From Tubiluchus corallicola (Eukaryota; Priapulida; Priapulimorpha; Priapulimorphida; Tubiluchidae): a DNA stretch of 64,000 nt. The stretch is taken from contig JAQGDQ010000538.1 of NCBI GenBank assembly GCA_030141605.1, forward strand, positions 1 through 64,000, written 5' to 3'. Under the pieces are notes generated by a model. It saw only the letters and a program-made list of their open reading frames with translations. It did not search any database and had not been told where the DNA came from. The position numbers and the translations under genes are program-made. This document shows positions 1-44,000 of the stretch, in pieces. Position 1 is the first letter of the stretch; each line of letters begins with the position of its first letter.

Positions 1-1031
1 GTTGTGAGTGCATTCATGATCTGTAATATAAGGTGTGAGTTCATTCCATGATCTGTAATATAAGTCCATGAGTTACAACTACTTTTAAGGATATTATGGA
101 TATTGATAATTTTTGCTTATGAGACAAGCGCACTGGCATAAACGTTTAGTGCCCATACCAAAAGTATTTAGGCCCTACCACTTAACTGACAACATTATTA
201 ACAGCATTAATTATAGTGAAACGCAAAATTATTCTGTGGACGACAGCTACATCGAGTAGACGTATCACGTTTGTTCACTTAATTGAGTTTGCTGCCCCTT
301 AGACACTATACGCCTCATTATTTAAAGGTCTTGGTTGAAGTATATATAAAAAAATTTCAACTTGCAGAAGTATTTGTCAATGCACATGCCGCGCTTATCG
401 CTCTTATGCTTTGCACCCACAATAAAGTCTCGCGTGTCACCTACAACATCATTATTTAAATTCATTCTGTGATAGCTGAAATACATGTTGAAGTTGATGT
501 AGCGATGTTCACTTCAGACTGATTCTAAAACACAATGGTGTTTTCACTAAACACTGCTATTAATTACACTAAAGTTGTACAAAGCATAAACTTTACATAA
601 TGAGAAATAGAAAAACAGCGTGTAGAAATCAGAACATAAATCACAATCTGATTTTAGTTAAAAATAAAGAATGAGCTAAAACAATTATTTCATAGACTCG
701 GTCTAATCGATTTGGTATTAATTTATGATGTGCTATTTTTTTGAAGTCTTGAACAATAAACTTCTAAAAAGGTCTATAACGACACACTAGAATTTTGGGG
801 TGCGCAGTGCGCATGGTTTGTGTAAATGTTGAAAAAAACAACTCGCTAAATAGTGATATTTTTTGAAGTATCCAGCAATTGTAATACATACAAAAATCAC
901 GCTATTTTTTATTGCGTCTAGGAGTTGGAGGTGACCAGAATATTTTGCCTGGTCCTTGAGCAGTGCGCCTAGCTACAGGTTTTAAACTAACGAAGAAAAA
1001 GAACAACAAAGCATGATGGGTAATCTTCTAC
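1..1031. other. Upstream non-coding flank
   Basis: AT-rich sequence with stops in all frames and no exon I can recognise. It lies upstream of the candidate ROCK promoter. I see no RNA gene or clear transposon end in it. Confidence 0.5.
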
Positions 1032-1050
1032 ACCGGAAGTGGCGGCCATG
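1032..1050 (+). promoter_or_regulatory. Candidate ROCK promoter: ETS site plus YY1-like site
   Basis: ACCGGAAGT (1032-1040) matches the ETS/GABP consensus. It is followed at once by GCGGCCAT (1042-1049), which matches the core of one orientation of the YY1 site. This pair is typical of TATA-less housekeeping promoters in animals. The patch is GC-rich within AT-rich sequence and lies about 3.3 kb before the first ROCK coding exon, so a transcript starting here would need a 5' UTR intron. This is inferred from motifs only; no transcript was seen. Confidence 0.4.
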
Positions 1051-1217
1051 CAGGAAAATAGCGGTTTCTAAAAGCGATTAGATGTCTGTTCCTTGAGATT
1101 GAATTTCTTGTGTGTTATGCACTCAAACGAACGTAAATAGAAAACGAATTGTACTCATGTGTTTTTTGATACTGTCGTTATGCGGAACACGTTAAATAGA
1201 TCGCAGTTTCGAGTGAG
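1040..1217 (+). other. Possible ROCK 5' UTR exon with small uORF
   Basis: If transcription starts at the ETS/YY1 patch, a first non-coding exon could end at GAG|GTTAGT (last exon base 1217). It would splice to the acceptor TTCTAG at 4339, with exon 2 starting at 4340. The proposed exon contains a short upstream ORF at 1048-1071 of seven codons, MQENSGF, ending in TAA. Other donors in this stretch are possible and I cannot tell them apart by eye. Confidence 0.3.
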
Positions 1218-4200
1218 GTTAGTAGGTTCAGGAGTTATATTCTTACCTTTTGACTAATTTTGAGGTTTTCATCTTTTCGGTTGTAAATTTACTTAGATTT
1301 AAATTTTAGACGTAGAAATAAATATAAAGCTTAGTTTTTGTTCATGATGTTCTAATTGTGGCTAATTGGGAAAACTATATTTTTGGTACCGGTATGCCGG
1401 TAAAACTAAAAGAAAGCTAAAATTTCGCTCTGTAGCTTGGGTACCTGGTAGTGGTAATCTTTTAACCTGAAAAATTGTACTAAAGTTTAGACTAACGTTT
1501 CAAATTAGTTACTTTGAGTCTGAAATATAAGTCTAAGATTGTCTTAATGGGTTAACATTTTAACCAATTTATTACCGGTATCTTGTAACTCTACTTTTGA
1601 ATTCTGTTTTATGACTGCTCTGTGCATCTGTGTTTATATTTGCAGCAATATTTTTTCCTATCTATACGAAGTACCAGTATGCAAATACTAATTGTTGTAC
1701 TGGATTGGCAGAGACATGATCTAAAGGAAATAACACCTTATTACTTTTTTGCTATTATCTCCTTTATTACAGAATAGCTACCAGGTCAGAGAACTGAGTC
1801 AAAAACTGTGCAGTTATCCTCAAACCGAAATGAAAATTGCCGATAATTGTATTTTTGGTTCCATTTCATTTTTGTCAAAATGACTTGATAATTTTCGGTA
1901 GTATTTTTCTGAGGTTTTAGTAGTATTTATCCAATTTAAGTTTTCATTTCTCTTAGATGTTAAAAACTGCTGTGAAATCTTGGCTACAATAGCTAGCATG
2001 CATGCTAAAGTCAGTTTTTTAGTGCAACGTGCCACCGAAATATTTAAAAACCCAAGCTTAATTTTATTATTTACGAAACATAGGCTTACCGTAAAAAAAA
2101 TTTGGATTTACAGTGTTTTGCGTTTACCTGTTTCACGTTTTACTAGTTTGCGTACTTGTTTAATAGCTATACTATAAGTACTGCAAATTGAAGTTCTGAG
2201 ATTGTAGTTCTAGTTGCGGTTCTAAAACTGAACTGTAAATTGAATTTTAGGGTTCTAGTTCTAGTTCAGTTTTTATGCAATACAAATTTTCGTTGGCTAG
2301 CTATTTCGTCAAGTTAAGTTTGTATCGGAGTAAACGAAAGCAAACAACCAAAAGCAAAGTATTTTACTAATTTCAGATTTTTCTTAGTTTTTGCTAGTAG
2401 TTGGTTTTACAGAAATGATTCTGTCTCATTTTGGTATCGGTTTCCTGTTTCAAAAATTTTGGTTTCGGGTTATGATACGGATAATTGCAATCTGATCATG
2501 AATTCCTGATATCAGGATAGCATTTTGTATGTATTTCATTGTCAATGCGACGCAGCAGTGATGCACATGACAGATTGTTGCCAAAGGATAACTGTACGCA
2601 ATGGCAACGTTATCGCTAACTGCACCTGCAGTCCGCTAATTAAATTACTAAGCTAAAATCAAAGTGCCATATGTAATAAACAGTTTGGCAGTTATTTTCT
2701 GTAAATAATAAAATGCATGTAGCCTATTTTAGAACTTATTCATAATCTCCATAAAATCATCCTGTTTATCTTTCAGCTTAAATAGATAAATAGTTAAATC
2801 TTTTAATCGAGACATCTGACGAAGAGCGCACTCTGTCAGGCCACAAGTATAACATTTCTGCAGTTTATACCTTTGGCTGAAAATGAAAGAATGTCGCTAT
2901 TAGGCGTGATGTCTTGTCTAAATTTTGTTGTACCAGTATAACGCAAACTTTCATCTTGTAACTGACTCTAATTGTGGTGCAGTTTTTAGACTGTAATTGT
3001 GCTATGCAACATCTTGTGGCCAAATTACCTTGTATAAACCAAACATCCATCTTATAAATAACCCCACATACGTAGGTGTGTTTACATTGCAGGTTTTGTG
3101 TGTTTTTTCCAGTGCTTAGTTATACTTACTTTAAAAAGCTTTTGCGTCCCTTTCCGACAGACGATTTCAGTCATCGTTACTCTACTTGGGAAATAATACT
3201 AATGGGGAAAATTTGTAGAACTTTATACCCCAGAGAATTACGCAAAAAGTTTAGAAGTAAATCACTTCACAGCTTACACAATTGATAAGAATGTTTGTAA
3301 AGTAGTTAATTTCACAATGTTATACTAAAAATCATTTTCTGAAAATGTGACATTCTAAATGAAAAATCAACTAACTTTTATTGAATATTAGCATGATGGT
3401 CACTGACTTCTTAAGCTAGTTTTTCTTAAACTTCACGTGTAGGTCTGTCATAAGACCAACTATGTGCAAAACATAGCAGTTGAGTTGTCACATCTTTAGA
3501 ACCAAACAACTTTCAATTACTTCAGAATGATTTTATAAAGGTGATGATGACTCGTGGTAGAGTCAAATAATTGATAAATGTAAAAAAAATAAAGTTGCCA
3601 GGAAGTTACAGTTTGCTATAAAAGCTGAACATATGCATCAGAAATGGAATTTGATACTCTAGTTTTGTAAATGACAATCTCATTACTTCAGTTAAGTATC
3701 TAAAAACATTTGCCATCGGACGCTGATATCTTATATCAGATCGATTGTGCTTGTAAATGTACATCATAGATGCCCTGCAAAAAGTACTCCTGTATCCTGG
3801 CATCAAAAGAAATTAATTATTTATATTAGAATGAAAATTGGACCCAGAATACTACACTACTCTGCAATATTTCACTATTGATTTCTATTTGGGTTAATTT
3901 ATTGTCATACTTACCATTTTTCTAATAATTTTACATGTAACACTAGTTACAGGCATTGCTCAGTACATATAAATGACATTCAATCTTGGACGTAATATTT
4001 CTTTGAGAGACCTACTTTGAAAGCTAGTTTCAGACACACTGTAGCATCATTAGCAACTCTTCCAATTTTTGCGCACATTGTGTATGCGGTATATACATGC
4101 ACACGCACACACCTGGATGCATGCACGCATGTACACACTCACACACCTACATGCATGCACACACTCACACACCTGCATGCATGAATCAAGCGTTAAAAGT

Positions 4201-4339
4201 CATTTACTCCTTCGTTAAAGTCATTTCATTGCAGTTGCATCTTTTAGTTTTACATTTAAGTTTGTTTGTTTGTTACAATAATTTTGTTTGTTATTGTGAT
4301 TCTGTATGGAACCAGCACTAACTAATATATGTGTTCTAG
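1218..4339. other. Non-coding region, probably ROCK 5' UTR intron
   Basis: No coding exon recognised. The short open frames here are not flanked by splice sites that give family-like protein. The stretch 1370-2480 repeats phrases such as ggttctagttc and ggtaccggtat, which may be decayed transposon sequence, but I could not define its ends. The stretch ends with the minisatellite near 4.1 kb and the splice acceptor TTCTAG just before 4340. Confidence 0.4.
4097..4185. repeat. CA-rich minisatellite
   Basis: Imperfect tandem units built from acacacct, then gcatgcatgc-type segments and acactc, with a period near 26 bases and about three units. It lies about 175 bases before the ROCK start codon, in the presumed 5' UTR intron. 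The open frame across it (His/Thr/Cys-rich) is repeat-derived and not a gene. Confidence 0.7.
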
Positions 4340-4359
4340 GTGACAAAGGTCTCTGAATA

Positions 4360-34964
<30,605 letters not shown>

Positions 34965-37265
34965 GATACAATGATTGAGAATGTGGATGATTTTCATTCC
35001 GGTGCTAACATGAAACATGGGGAAACCGCACAACTTGTAAAGAATTGCTTGCCGAGTAACAATGTCTGATACACGCTAAACTGGATACCTTGCCATATTC
35101 TTTAATAGTGTAAATTGTTTCTGACACCTGTTGGCAAGAACTTTTTTGTTGTCCTTGAAAATGTTTTTGCACTGCTGACAGGAAAATTGCGAGGTCTTTT
35201 TCCCATACCGCACTTGCCATATTAATTTTTTGCAAAAAAATGCACCTATAATCGTGTAACGGTATGAAGCTGTTACCAAGTTGTAAGTATTATTGAAAAT
35301 GGCTGGGCCTAATTGCTTTCTGAAATTTCGGGAAATAAAGCATATCAATTGTTACATTTAGCTAAAAATCTGGCTCAAGGTAGAATCGGTGCCTTATTGA
35401 ATGAGGTTAAAGTGATCATGTGCAAATTGGCAATGATTTTAATCTGTTGTCTTAATTGCAATTATGTTTGAATCATCTGAGTGTTTGAGTGCTGAGGCTA
35501 CTGTTTTATAATCAGTTTCAAAAATGTCGATCTTCTATGCATCACTGCATAGTACAAATTCTTTTGTTGTTGTTGTACATTATACAATTGGAAAAATTGT
35601 TATGTGTTTATAGTTTGGGGTGGAGGGTGGAACTGGCCTATGTGTATTTATCAGATTAAGTAATTAATGTCACATATTTATTATGTATTATATTAAATAA
35701 GACATTTTTCAGAGATTTGATGCTCTAATTTTGCTGGATTGTTGTGATATAGTCTTGATATTCTAAACCCTTGTAAAAATAATATTTAAAAACAGCATTA
35801 CGTGGTACCCTGCTGTGTTATTGATACTAATGGTGAATGGTGAATGCAGCTATATTACTTGCTCTTCATTTTTCCGCATTATAAGGTATAGGGTTAACTG
35901 GAATGAACAGTGTCCTTTTTTACTTTGTGAAGAAATCTTCAGTTTCACTAACTTAATTTATTGGCTTCATATGTAGTTGTAGCAACAGTGATTCTGTTTC
36001 TTTCAGTTGTTAAATATGAGTGATGATTGGTAGCCTTTGGCTGCTGACACACATTAACTTCTAGTTAAAATAACTTCAGTTATATGAGAAGGACACACAC
36101 ATTCATGACTGTAGCTGAACCACTCAGAGTCAATGTGTAAATTTGTCCATCAGTGAGAATGATTTTAACAGACTTCTGAACTTCTGTGACATACTAAGAA
36201 TGCTATATGTAAACTGTTGTTTCTGCTTTAGTAACCTGAATTATCCATGCATGTTTTGTGCTATAGCAAATTATTATGGGAGACGTTCAAAATGCTTGTA
36301 GAACCTCCACTTTCCATTGATGATATGGCCTACACGGCAGTTCTTAACCTTTGCAAACAGCATGAGTAAACTATTTGGTTGCACCAGTTATTCTTACTTA
36401 AGGGGTGAGAAAAGCGAAGTTGTATAGGTGCTCCTGTTGGACAAAGCGCCAGTGCACAGATTGTATTCTACATATTGATGACTTTCTAACACCCACTCTA
36501 TTCACCATTTATAATCTCCCAGCTTCCCAATCTTTAGATAGCCGCTTCTCTTTATTCTCGAATGTGTAGCCTTGGTGGAAAATATTTACGGGTCTTTGAT
36601 GAAGTCAGTCTGAAGTGATTGTTCTTCAAGAAGACTGTAGACTCAGCTTCCCTCCTTTCTTAATCTTAACTGCCTGATACTGCCAGGCAACTTTGTACAT
36701 GCCGTTTTCTGAAGGTCTACTAACCATTACATGACAGTTCTCTTAAGGATTGTAGCTTTGCTTTACACTGGTGCATCTATGATTCTTTTTATTCTATGCC
36801 TCTCCTGAGATGTACAGTATATTACTGAAATTCCGTTCAACTGTAATTAATTTTATTACGGTGACTGATATGGAAGCCTGCCATACATATCAGTGGACTG
36901 TATTATTACTATTAAGATTGAATGTCAGTAATTGTTTCAATTGTAAAGTGTGGGACGTATATTTCGTTTGACTTTGTTTTTGAAACTAATGCGGAAATTT
37001 CAATATTAATACAATTATTCAGTATAAAAGTCTGCAGTGTCTTTGTTTCTCTCACATTTTTGAGTTGGTGATTTCTGTCTAGAAGTTCTTTCCGAATGAT
37101 TATTTATAATAACTTAATCTCACTGTGTTACAACAAGATTGTAACTGTTTTGCAGAGATTTAAAACTGTACAATTGACAGCTTTGTAGCCTCCTCAGTGT
37201 AAATTATGCTTTACCACGATGTAGGTATGATTATTTTATATAATAATAAAATTAGCTGTTATTCC
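34965..37265 (+). other. ROCK 3' UTR (probable)
   Basis: A long AT-rich stretch without recognisable exons after the proposed ROCK stop. The open frames on the minus strand at 35.0-35.3 kb show no family features. A good polyadenylation signal closes it near 37.25 kb. Confidence 0.45.
37245..37250 (+). terminator. Candidate ROCK polyadenylation signal
   Basis: AATAAA followed within about 25-45 bases by a GT-rich stretch (ggcgttgtttgtgtatt). It lies about 800 bases before the SELENOI start. An earlier AATAAA at about 34815 could serve a form ending in exon 33. Confidence 0.4.
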
Positions 37266-38063
37266 TCATTGGCGTTGTTTGTGTATTAGTATATTTCGAC
37301 ATATTGTTTTTTTTACATCTGCCTCTTGACGAAGTAGTAGTAGTATGCATTTGTGTAACAATTATAGATTTTAGCTGTAACTGAAATATTTTACTTTAAT
37401 ATAGCTATTTACAAAAATTGTCTTGAAATTTAAATAAGTGGAAAGTTTCTGTTCATTGTTACTATTGCTACTGTTCAATGCAATGGTGATAAACTAATAA
37501 ACTTACTGCCATTTTTATCACTTGCAGTGGTTTAATGGTTTCATTAGCATGGCTTCATTCCATAGTAGGAATTTCCGATGACTAACGCAAAAAAGTTTAC
37601 CGTTTGTCTAATATTGTTTTATTTTTACCCTACTGTTTAACAAAATTTAATGACAGAAGGACGAAACCCTGTGCGTCTCTTGCAAAAAGTTTGACTTTAG
37701 TTATAATTTTTGATGCCTTGAAATAGTTTTGTTGGTGCCACGACACGAAGCTTAGCAAGGTTTAGTATTCGCAGCAAGCGAACTTCTGGGCATTTTAAAA
37801 TAAAGTATTTATTTATCTGTTCGTACAACTGCCACATTTCTTGTATGTAACCTGTGCAACATCTGACGAATTCAGTTCTCACATTTAGAATTAAGTAATC
37901 GTAAATGATAACACAACTGTTTTCTGGGCTTTGTGTTGGTTTTTGATTTTTGTTCTTCTGATTAGGTATTTTCATTCAATGTGTAGCAGTCCTTGTAAAA
38001 TAGGATTCGGATAAAGTTGAGAAAGCCGTCTCTAGATGGCAATAAAACATCCGGTGCATTTTG
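37266..38063. other. ROCK-SELENOI intergenic region
   Basis: About 0.8 kb without coding features; the upstream end of SELENOI must lie in its last part. No TATA box is obvious. The minus-strand open frame at 37.7-38.0 kb has no recognisable domain. Confidence 0.5.
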
Positions 38064-38073
38064 CAAGATGGCG
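38064..38073 (+). promoter_or_regulatory. TISU/YY1-like start element of SELENOI
   Basis: CAAGATGGCG surrounds the start codon and matches the first ten bases of the TISU consensus SAASATGGCGGC, which is also a YY1 site. In vertebrates, TISU marks genes with very short 5' UTRs and sets both transcription and translation start. This supports the chosen ATG at 38068 and suggests a transcription start just upstream. Confidence 0.55.
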
Positions 38074-41000
38074 ATCAAATATTTAAATACTCTTCAGCTA
38101 GAAGGATTTGATAGCTATAAAGTAAGTTGTTTACGTAAATTAAGCTGTACAAGTCGTTTAAATTCTGCCATATGGCTGTTTGATTGTTTCCCATAACATT
38201 CTGAGATAATTAGTTAAAATCTTAGGCTCTCACTCACTATATTGCAGTCACTTGTCAAGCTGCCAGTGCCAAGCCCATGACGGGTCATGAGTGATTTTTA
38301 GTGGCTCGTAGTGAACTGATCTTACTCTTTCCGAAGCTGAGTAACAATCACTCTAACTTTGATTGATTTGGTTTCTAACTTGATCTTAATTGTGACCTGC
38401 TTTTTATAAATAATCATGAAGCTGTACGTCGACATTCATCTAATACTAAGTAATAGCTTTTCTACACTATACTCTAGACTATGAGTATAGTATAGGATTT
38501 TATGATGATAATGATGAACTCGTGAAGCCATCTTATCCGAGGAGCAGTTTTTTGGTTGTAAAAAATGTGACCACAGTTTGCCAAAGTTGTCTAACAATAT
38601 TTTTGTTAATTACGTTTAAAGAAACGGATTATAAACTACTGTGACTTACCTTTTCATTTTGGTATGGACTTCAAATTCAAACCGATTTATCTTATATCAT
38701 AATCACGTTAAACTGTCAGTAACAAGCAGTTACGTAAAATGATTATGTGAATTTTGTGTAATAAAAAATAATTAAAATTACTTGAACTGATACTCAAGTT
38801 CATTGTTGACAACAAAGTCTCACATCTTCCTCAAGTTTTTCCCAATAATCTTATCTTAGTTTTACTTTGCAGTATAGCTGTGTTGACACCTCGCCACTGT
38901 CACAGTATGTGATGCATCCATTTTGGAACCAAGTGGTAAAGGTAAGCAGTTGTATGACAAGTTAATTTCTACAAAATTCTTTGGTGTGCTATTTTTAGCA
39001 TCTGAGGCTTATTACATCATTGCAATAGAGCAGATTGAAATCCATTTCAGATATAAATCACTCCAAAGTTGCACATTTCTAGCAATATATGGGTCCTTTG
39101 CTGCTTGTTCCTACTCATTATTTTTATGTCTTAACTGTTAAGTCAAATCAAAAATAAATATGTAAATTGTAATATGAACTCAAGTGCTCTATGTGTCCAT
39201 CATTTTCATTGCAACCTAGGTGAAGGCAGTTTTTCTAATATAGTTTCTCACTTCTTTAAGGAGTATTTTGTTCCGGTGCTCAGCAATTTTTGTCTTTAGT
39301 TCCTTTGCACCAAATAGCTCTGTGCAACTGTTGTATGTACCGTTGCCTCTCTTTAAAGAATCCAGAGTTCGTAGTCCAGACGTATTATAATGTCATACTG
39401 TGAAATTTCGACTTTGTAGGACACTGCTAATATTATTGTAATTTAAATTTCGGTACATTTTTCTGTGCCTCTCAATATAAATGTTATATTATATATTATA
39501 GGTACATATAATACTATGTATACTATATAAGTGGAATATTATATACATATAATATATCAGTCGTAACTGTACCAATATACTAATAGCGATATAGAAGAAA
39601 TTTAGTTTTTAAACCTAATTAAATATCATTTATTTTTCAGATATTACCACTATGGTTGGCTCCAAATGTTATGACTTTTACTGGGTTTATTTTACTAGTC
39701 ATCAATTTTCTATTGTTATCGTACTTCGATTATAGCTTCTATGCAAGTTCCGACGACAAACCTCAATTCCCGCCAGTGCCTCACTGGGTTTGGTTGTTTT
39801 GTGCTTTTAGCAACTTTATGGCTCATACATTAGGTGAGTGATTAAAAGCTTATTAGTAGTTATAGAATTGGACAGTTGGTACTAGGGATGTTCAGGATAG
39901 CGATATGTATCGATAATTATAGGCATAACTAGAGCAATGACACCAGAAAATTCTTCTAAGGCCAAGATATTAAAAAAATGAGAAATGATAAGCCTTTATC
40001 TCATTAGTGAATTAATTTGTTAAAAAATTGTTGATAATGTGCCAACGTTTTGAAAATCTGCTTGTACAAGGGGCGGTTGTTCCTCTATTAGCTACACCAC
40101 TGCAGCAATCACAGAAATGAACTAAAACATATAAGGCATCATTAGCAATAATGATGCATTGCCTTCAAAAATTTATTTGTTTAGTCTGAGCAGTTTTCTA
40201 AATTAAGAATTAAAGTCAGTAAAATTTAACACTTTCCCAAACTCCCATTCTAATTGTTTCCAAAAATGACTTTTTCTTGACTCCCAGTTCCAAGTCCACA
40301 GCTCTCAGTATGATTTAACCTTCTTACTAAAGTGACTAATCAGATCTATTGATATATCAGATCTGTTATTTGCATTTAAGCATTCTGTACAAATACATGT
40401 TTGCCTACAATCACACAACTTTCAGCTTGCGCTTTATGCTGCTGATTCAGAAAAATAAATCTAAAGGCCAGGAAATATTTTATTCTGGAGATTGTCAGAG
40501 GGCATATTACTTTTATTTAGTTGTTGTCTAAGACTAAGGCTAAGGCTATTTTTCATTGTTAGTTCTAGAAAGGAACATATTTGAGGGTTTCGAAGTTTCA
40601 GAAAAAAGATAGTCATATTTCTCATTGTGTAGCAAATGACTTTATTATAAATATTACTTATATAATGTGCTATATAAATAACTGCCTTTTTGAATGCTTT
40701 GTTTGAACCCAATATCAGTATTGTTTTAGAGAATTATTTGAGCTTGTGATTGCAGATGGCGCTGATGGAAAACAGGCCAGACGCACACAATCTAGTAGTG
40801 CACTAGGAGAACTTTTTGACCATGGACTAGACAGCTGGGCCACGTTCTTTCTACCAGTAGCCATGTATTCAGTATTTGGTAGACTCGATTATGGGATGAA
40901 TCCGTTAAGGTTAGTGTCGGCGTTTGTTCTTTAATGCACCACATACAGCTAATTTGTAATTATGTGTAGGAAAGTTTCCCTTTCTTAAATTGTTTTGTTA

Positions 41001-44000
41001 GCTTATCGCTTCAGAAAAAAATTTCAGTATATTTATTGTTTTTCTAAAATAACTAAACATTACAAAATCAACCTTTTCGTAAAAATCGTAAATTCTGTTT
41101 TCTACTTGCTCTGCATTTACTTTATGTCATTACTTGATTGTTAAAATGTTGTTTAACCAATTTTCACTAGTATGTGTCTAATTTCACTTTTGTTTAATCT
41201 TAGCGGTATGAAGATTTAATAAAAGCAAGTACAGATAAGACAAGACGTTATAATATATACAGTTTTACGAGACTTATTTTTATTAATTTTTCAAAACACC
41301 AAACTCCATACCTTCTATGGAATATGAGGTTGTTTTAAATACATTTAAAACAGTTTAGGATGCAAAGTGCACTGTAGTTGTTCAGTTAATATATGATACA
41401 TTATGAACATGGGGTCCAGTACTCCGAAACATCAATAAATATAATGTCTTGTAATTGTATATTAATGAAGATAATACTGCAAAAAATTCTAAAAAAATAG
41501 TGCCAATGTTTTTGTGTGACAAGAATTTATGCAACAAGTTCCTGTTCACTCAGAGGGCATCCTCATTTACTCAAATTTCTTACTTGTAAGCAACAAAATA
41601 CTTGTTGAACCATTTTAGGTAAATGATTTAAGTTAAAGGGGAAGAAAAGGCAATTATAAGGTTCTAATCATCTAATGTTTCAAAAAATTTCTATACAGTT
41701 ATATTATTTAGCATTATGCTTACCTGTTTGAAAGAGATGTTTAACTTGAAAAGAAAATTCTTAATAATTTAAAATGTTCATGACAACTAGTAAAACATCA
41801 CTGGCTCACTATCCTGGTGTGCCCCTAAAAACATTATCAGCTAACCAGAGGATATATTATTAATTTTATTAAAGTGATAAAGTAATTTATACTTTTGCTT
41901 AGACAATGAAGTGTACACTACAAGTGCTCTGAATATTTTTTTGAACTTTACACAGTTTTATCTAAATTTCTTACCCAGGAACTGTTGGTTAAAATAGCTA
42001 CTCCTAAGTGTCAGCACCTGAGTTAAAATTTCAAGTTTGAAACAGTATTGCTGCTAATACAAGCCTTGTATGTAGTAAGACAGCATGTACATGACACAAA
42101 GTTTCAAAAGGAAGAATTTAAGTTGTATGTAATAATTCTTTTTCCTTGTTTTTTTAATGCATGAGATATTTGTTTCCTGTTTTGACACTATAAAAACTAA
42201 CACCTTTAAGAAACTAGGAAAAAACTACAAAATATGTGCCAGATAAAGTTGTACATTTGTGGTAATTGGTGATTATCTTGTTTTAGGGTGTATTTTATCA
42301 TATGGGCAGTGCAGCTAACATTCATAGTTTCTCATTGGGAAAAATACCTAACAAAAGTACTTTTTCTTCCATGGGGCTATGATATTAGTCAAGTTGTAAG
42401 TATTTTTTGCTCTGTAAATGTATACATGATATATGTAATAAAATATGTTCTGGACAGTACATTTCGTTTGACAAATTTTTTATATTGTGTTTGCTAGACA
42501 GTTGTGCATATAATGTAGTATAAGTAATCATATGTGTATGTATAAGTAGTCAGTGATTTTGTGCACTTGGTTACAAAATATCTGCAAGCACGGTTAAAAA
42601 CTGGATGAGTGACCATTGAGAAAAAGATTTTGCAGCTGTTAGTTATAAAATATCTGCAAGCTCAAACATTCAGAAAAATATTTTTGGGTTGTTTCATTCG
42701 TCATGTTGTGTTTGGTTTTTTTTTATTTGAGGAAACATGTATACACATCTAGAAGTGGATAAGATACCTCTGCGGTTATGTGTCTAATCTTTGAGGATTA
42801 TTACTAATAATGAACAAAGTTTGCTGTTCTACTACACTATGGACATTACATTCGCAAAGCAGTACTGTTGGCTGTCTGTAAACTTTATAAAAAATGCTTT
42901 CCAGAAAGTTGAAAGAACGTGAGTTAGGGTCAGAAGTATTATCGCAAATGTTGCTAAGACATATTAATGGAAGACGAAATAGTTGAGTGGCTAGATGGAC
43001 GTACCATTTGTTTAACATAGTTTCAATTAAGTTAACAAGAATACATAATAACGCTGCAGTCCTGTCTTCAGTCCACTATTGACTTGCCACAATGTCACTT
43101 CACAGAAATGAGACCTGATATTTTTAACTACATTGACCGTCATCATTTTGATGTTTTTCATTTTTTAGGTGATGACTGGTGTCTACTTGATAACATTTAT
43201 AAAAGGATACTCTTTATGGAAAGTCAGTATTCATGTTGGCGCAGTAGAACTTACAATTCCATTAGTAGCTGAATGTGGAGTTTATGGTAAGTTGGCAGTT
43301 CAATTTTATCTCTGTTGTAGAAAATAGGAAAGAAATATTTTCTCAGTAAAGGCAAAAAGCATACCTGTCTTGAGTGTCAGATTCAGGCTACATGAAATCG
43401 GAAAATAATCGGAGATCAGAAGTTATTTGCTTGTTAAATAAGAAATTGCTTATCTGCCCTAAATGTAAAGCAGTTACATTAACTTTTTTCTAACGAACAC
43501 AAAGCTATAAGACTATGTTCACAGGCTAGGTGGCTGACAACAGCAAATTTCAAATGAGCTCAATATCCATGGTGGTGTTTCTTTTTTCTTTTCTTTTTGA
43601 AATAGCGGTTCATGTGTGGTGAATACTGTGACATTTTTAGTTCGTTTTTGGGTTGATGCCAGCAGATAGTTTACACTTAGGATATCCAATGATGTTTGAT
43701 CGCTTATAAATATTAACAGTTAGCAGTATTAGCACTAACTTGTTATTAATTACTACTTTCATCAGCATTGCATCAGTTATACAGTTTTTAAATGTATAAC
43801 ATAAGAACATGAAGCAAGTGGCTGTTTATTCGTTTGACGATGACGATATATATTATTCATTCATTAATATTAAATTTTATATGTAAATTCCTACATAAAT
43901 ATTTTCTAATAAATAAATTAATTAATCCGGTGTGCCATACGTTTGTCCTGTGAAATGAAATTATAAGTTGTAATGCAAATTTTTTTTGTATTTTTGTGTT

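Noticed and set aside
4097-4321. His/Thr-rich 74-codon open frame before ROCK
   Set aside because: It is the translation of a CA-rich minisatellite, and the splice acceptor and in-frame stop before ROCK exclude it as an N-terminal extension.
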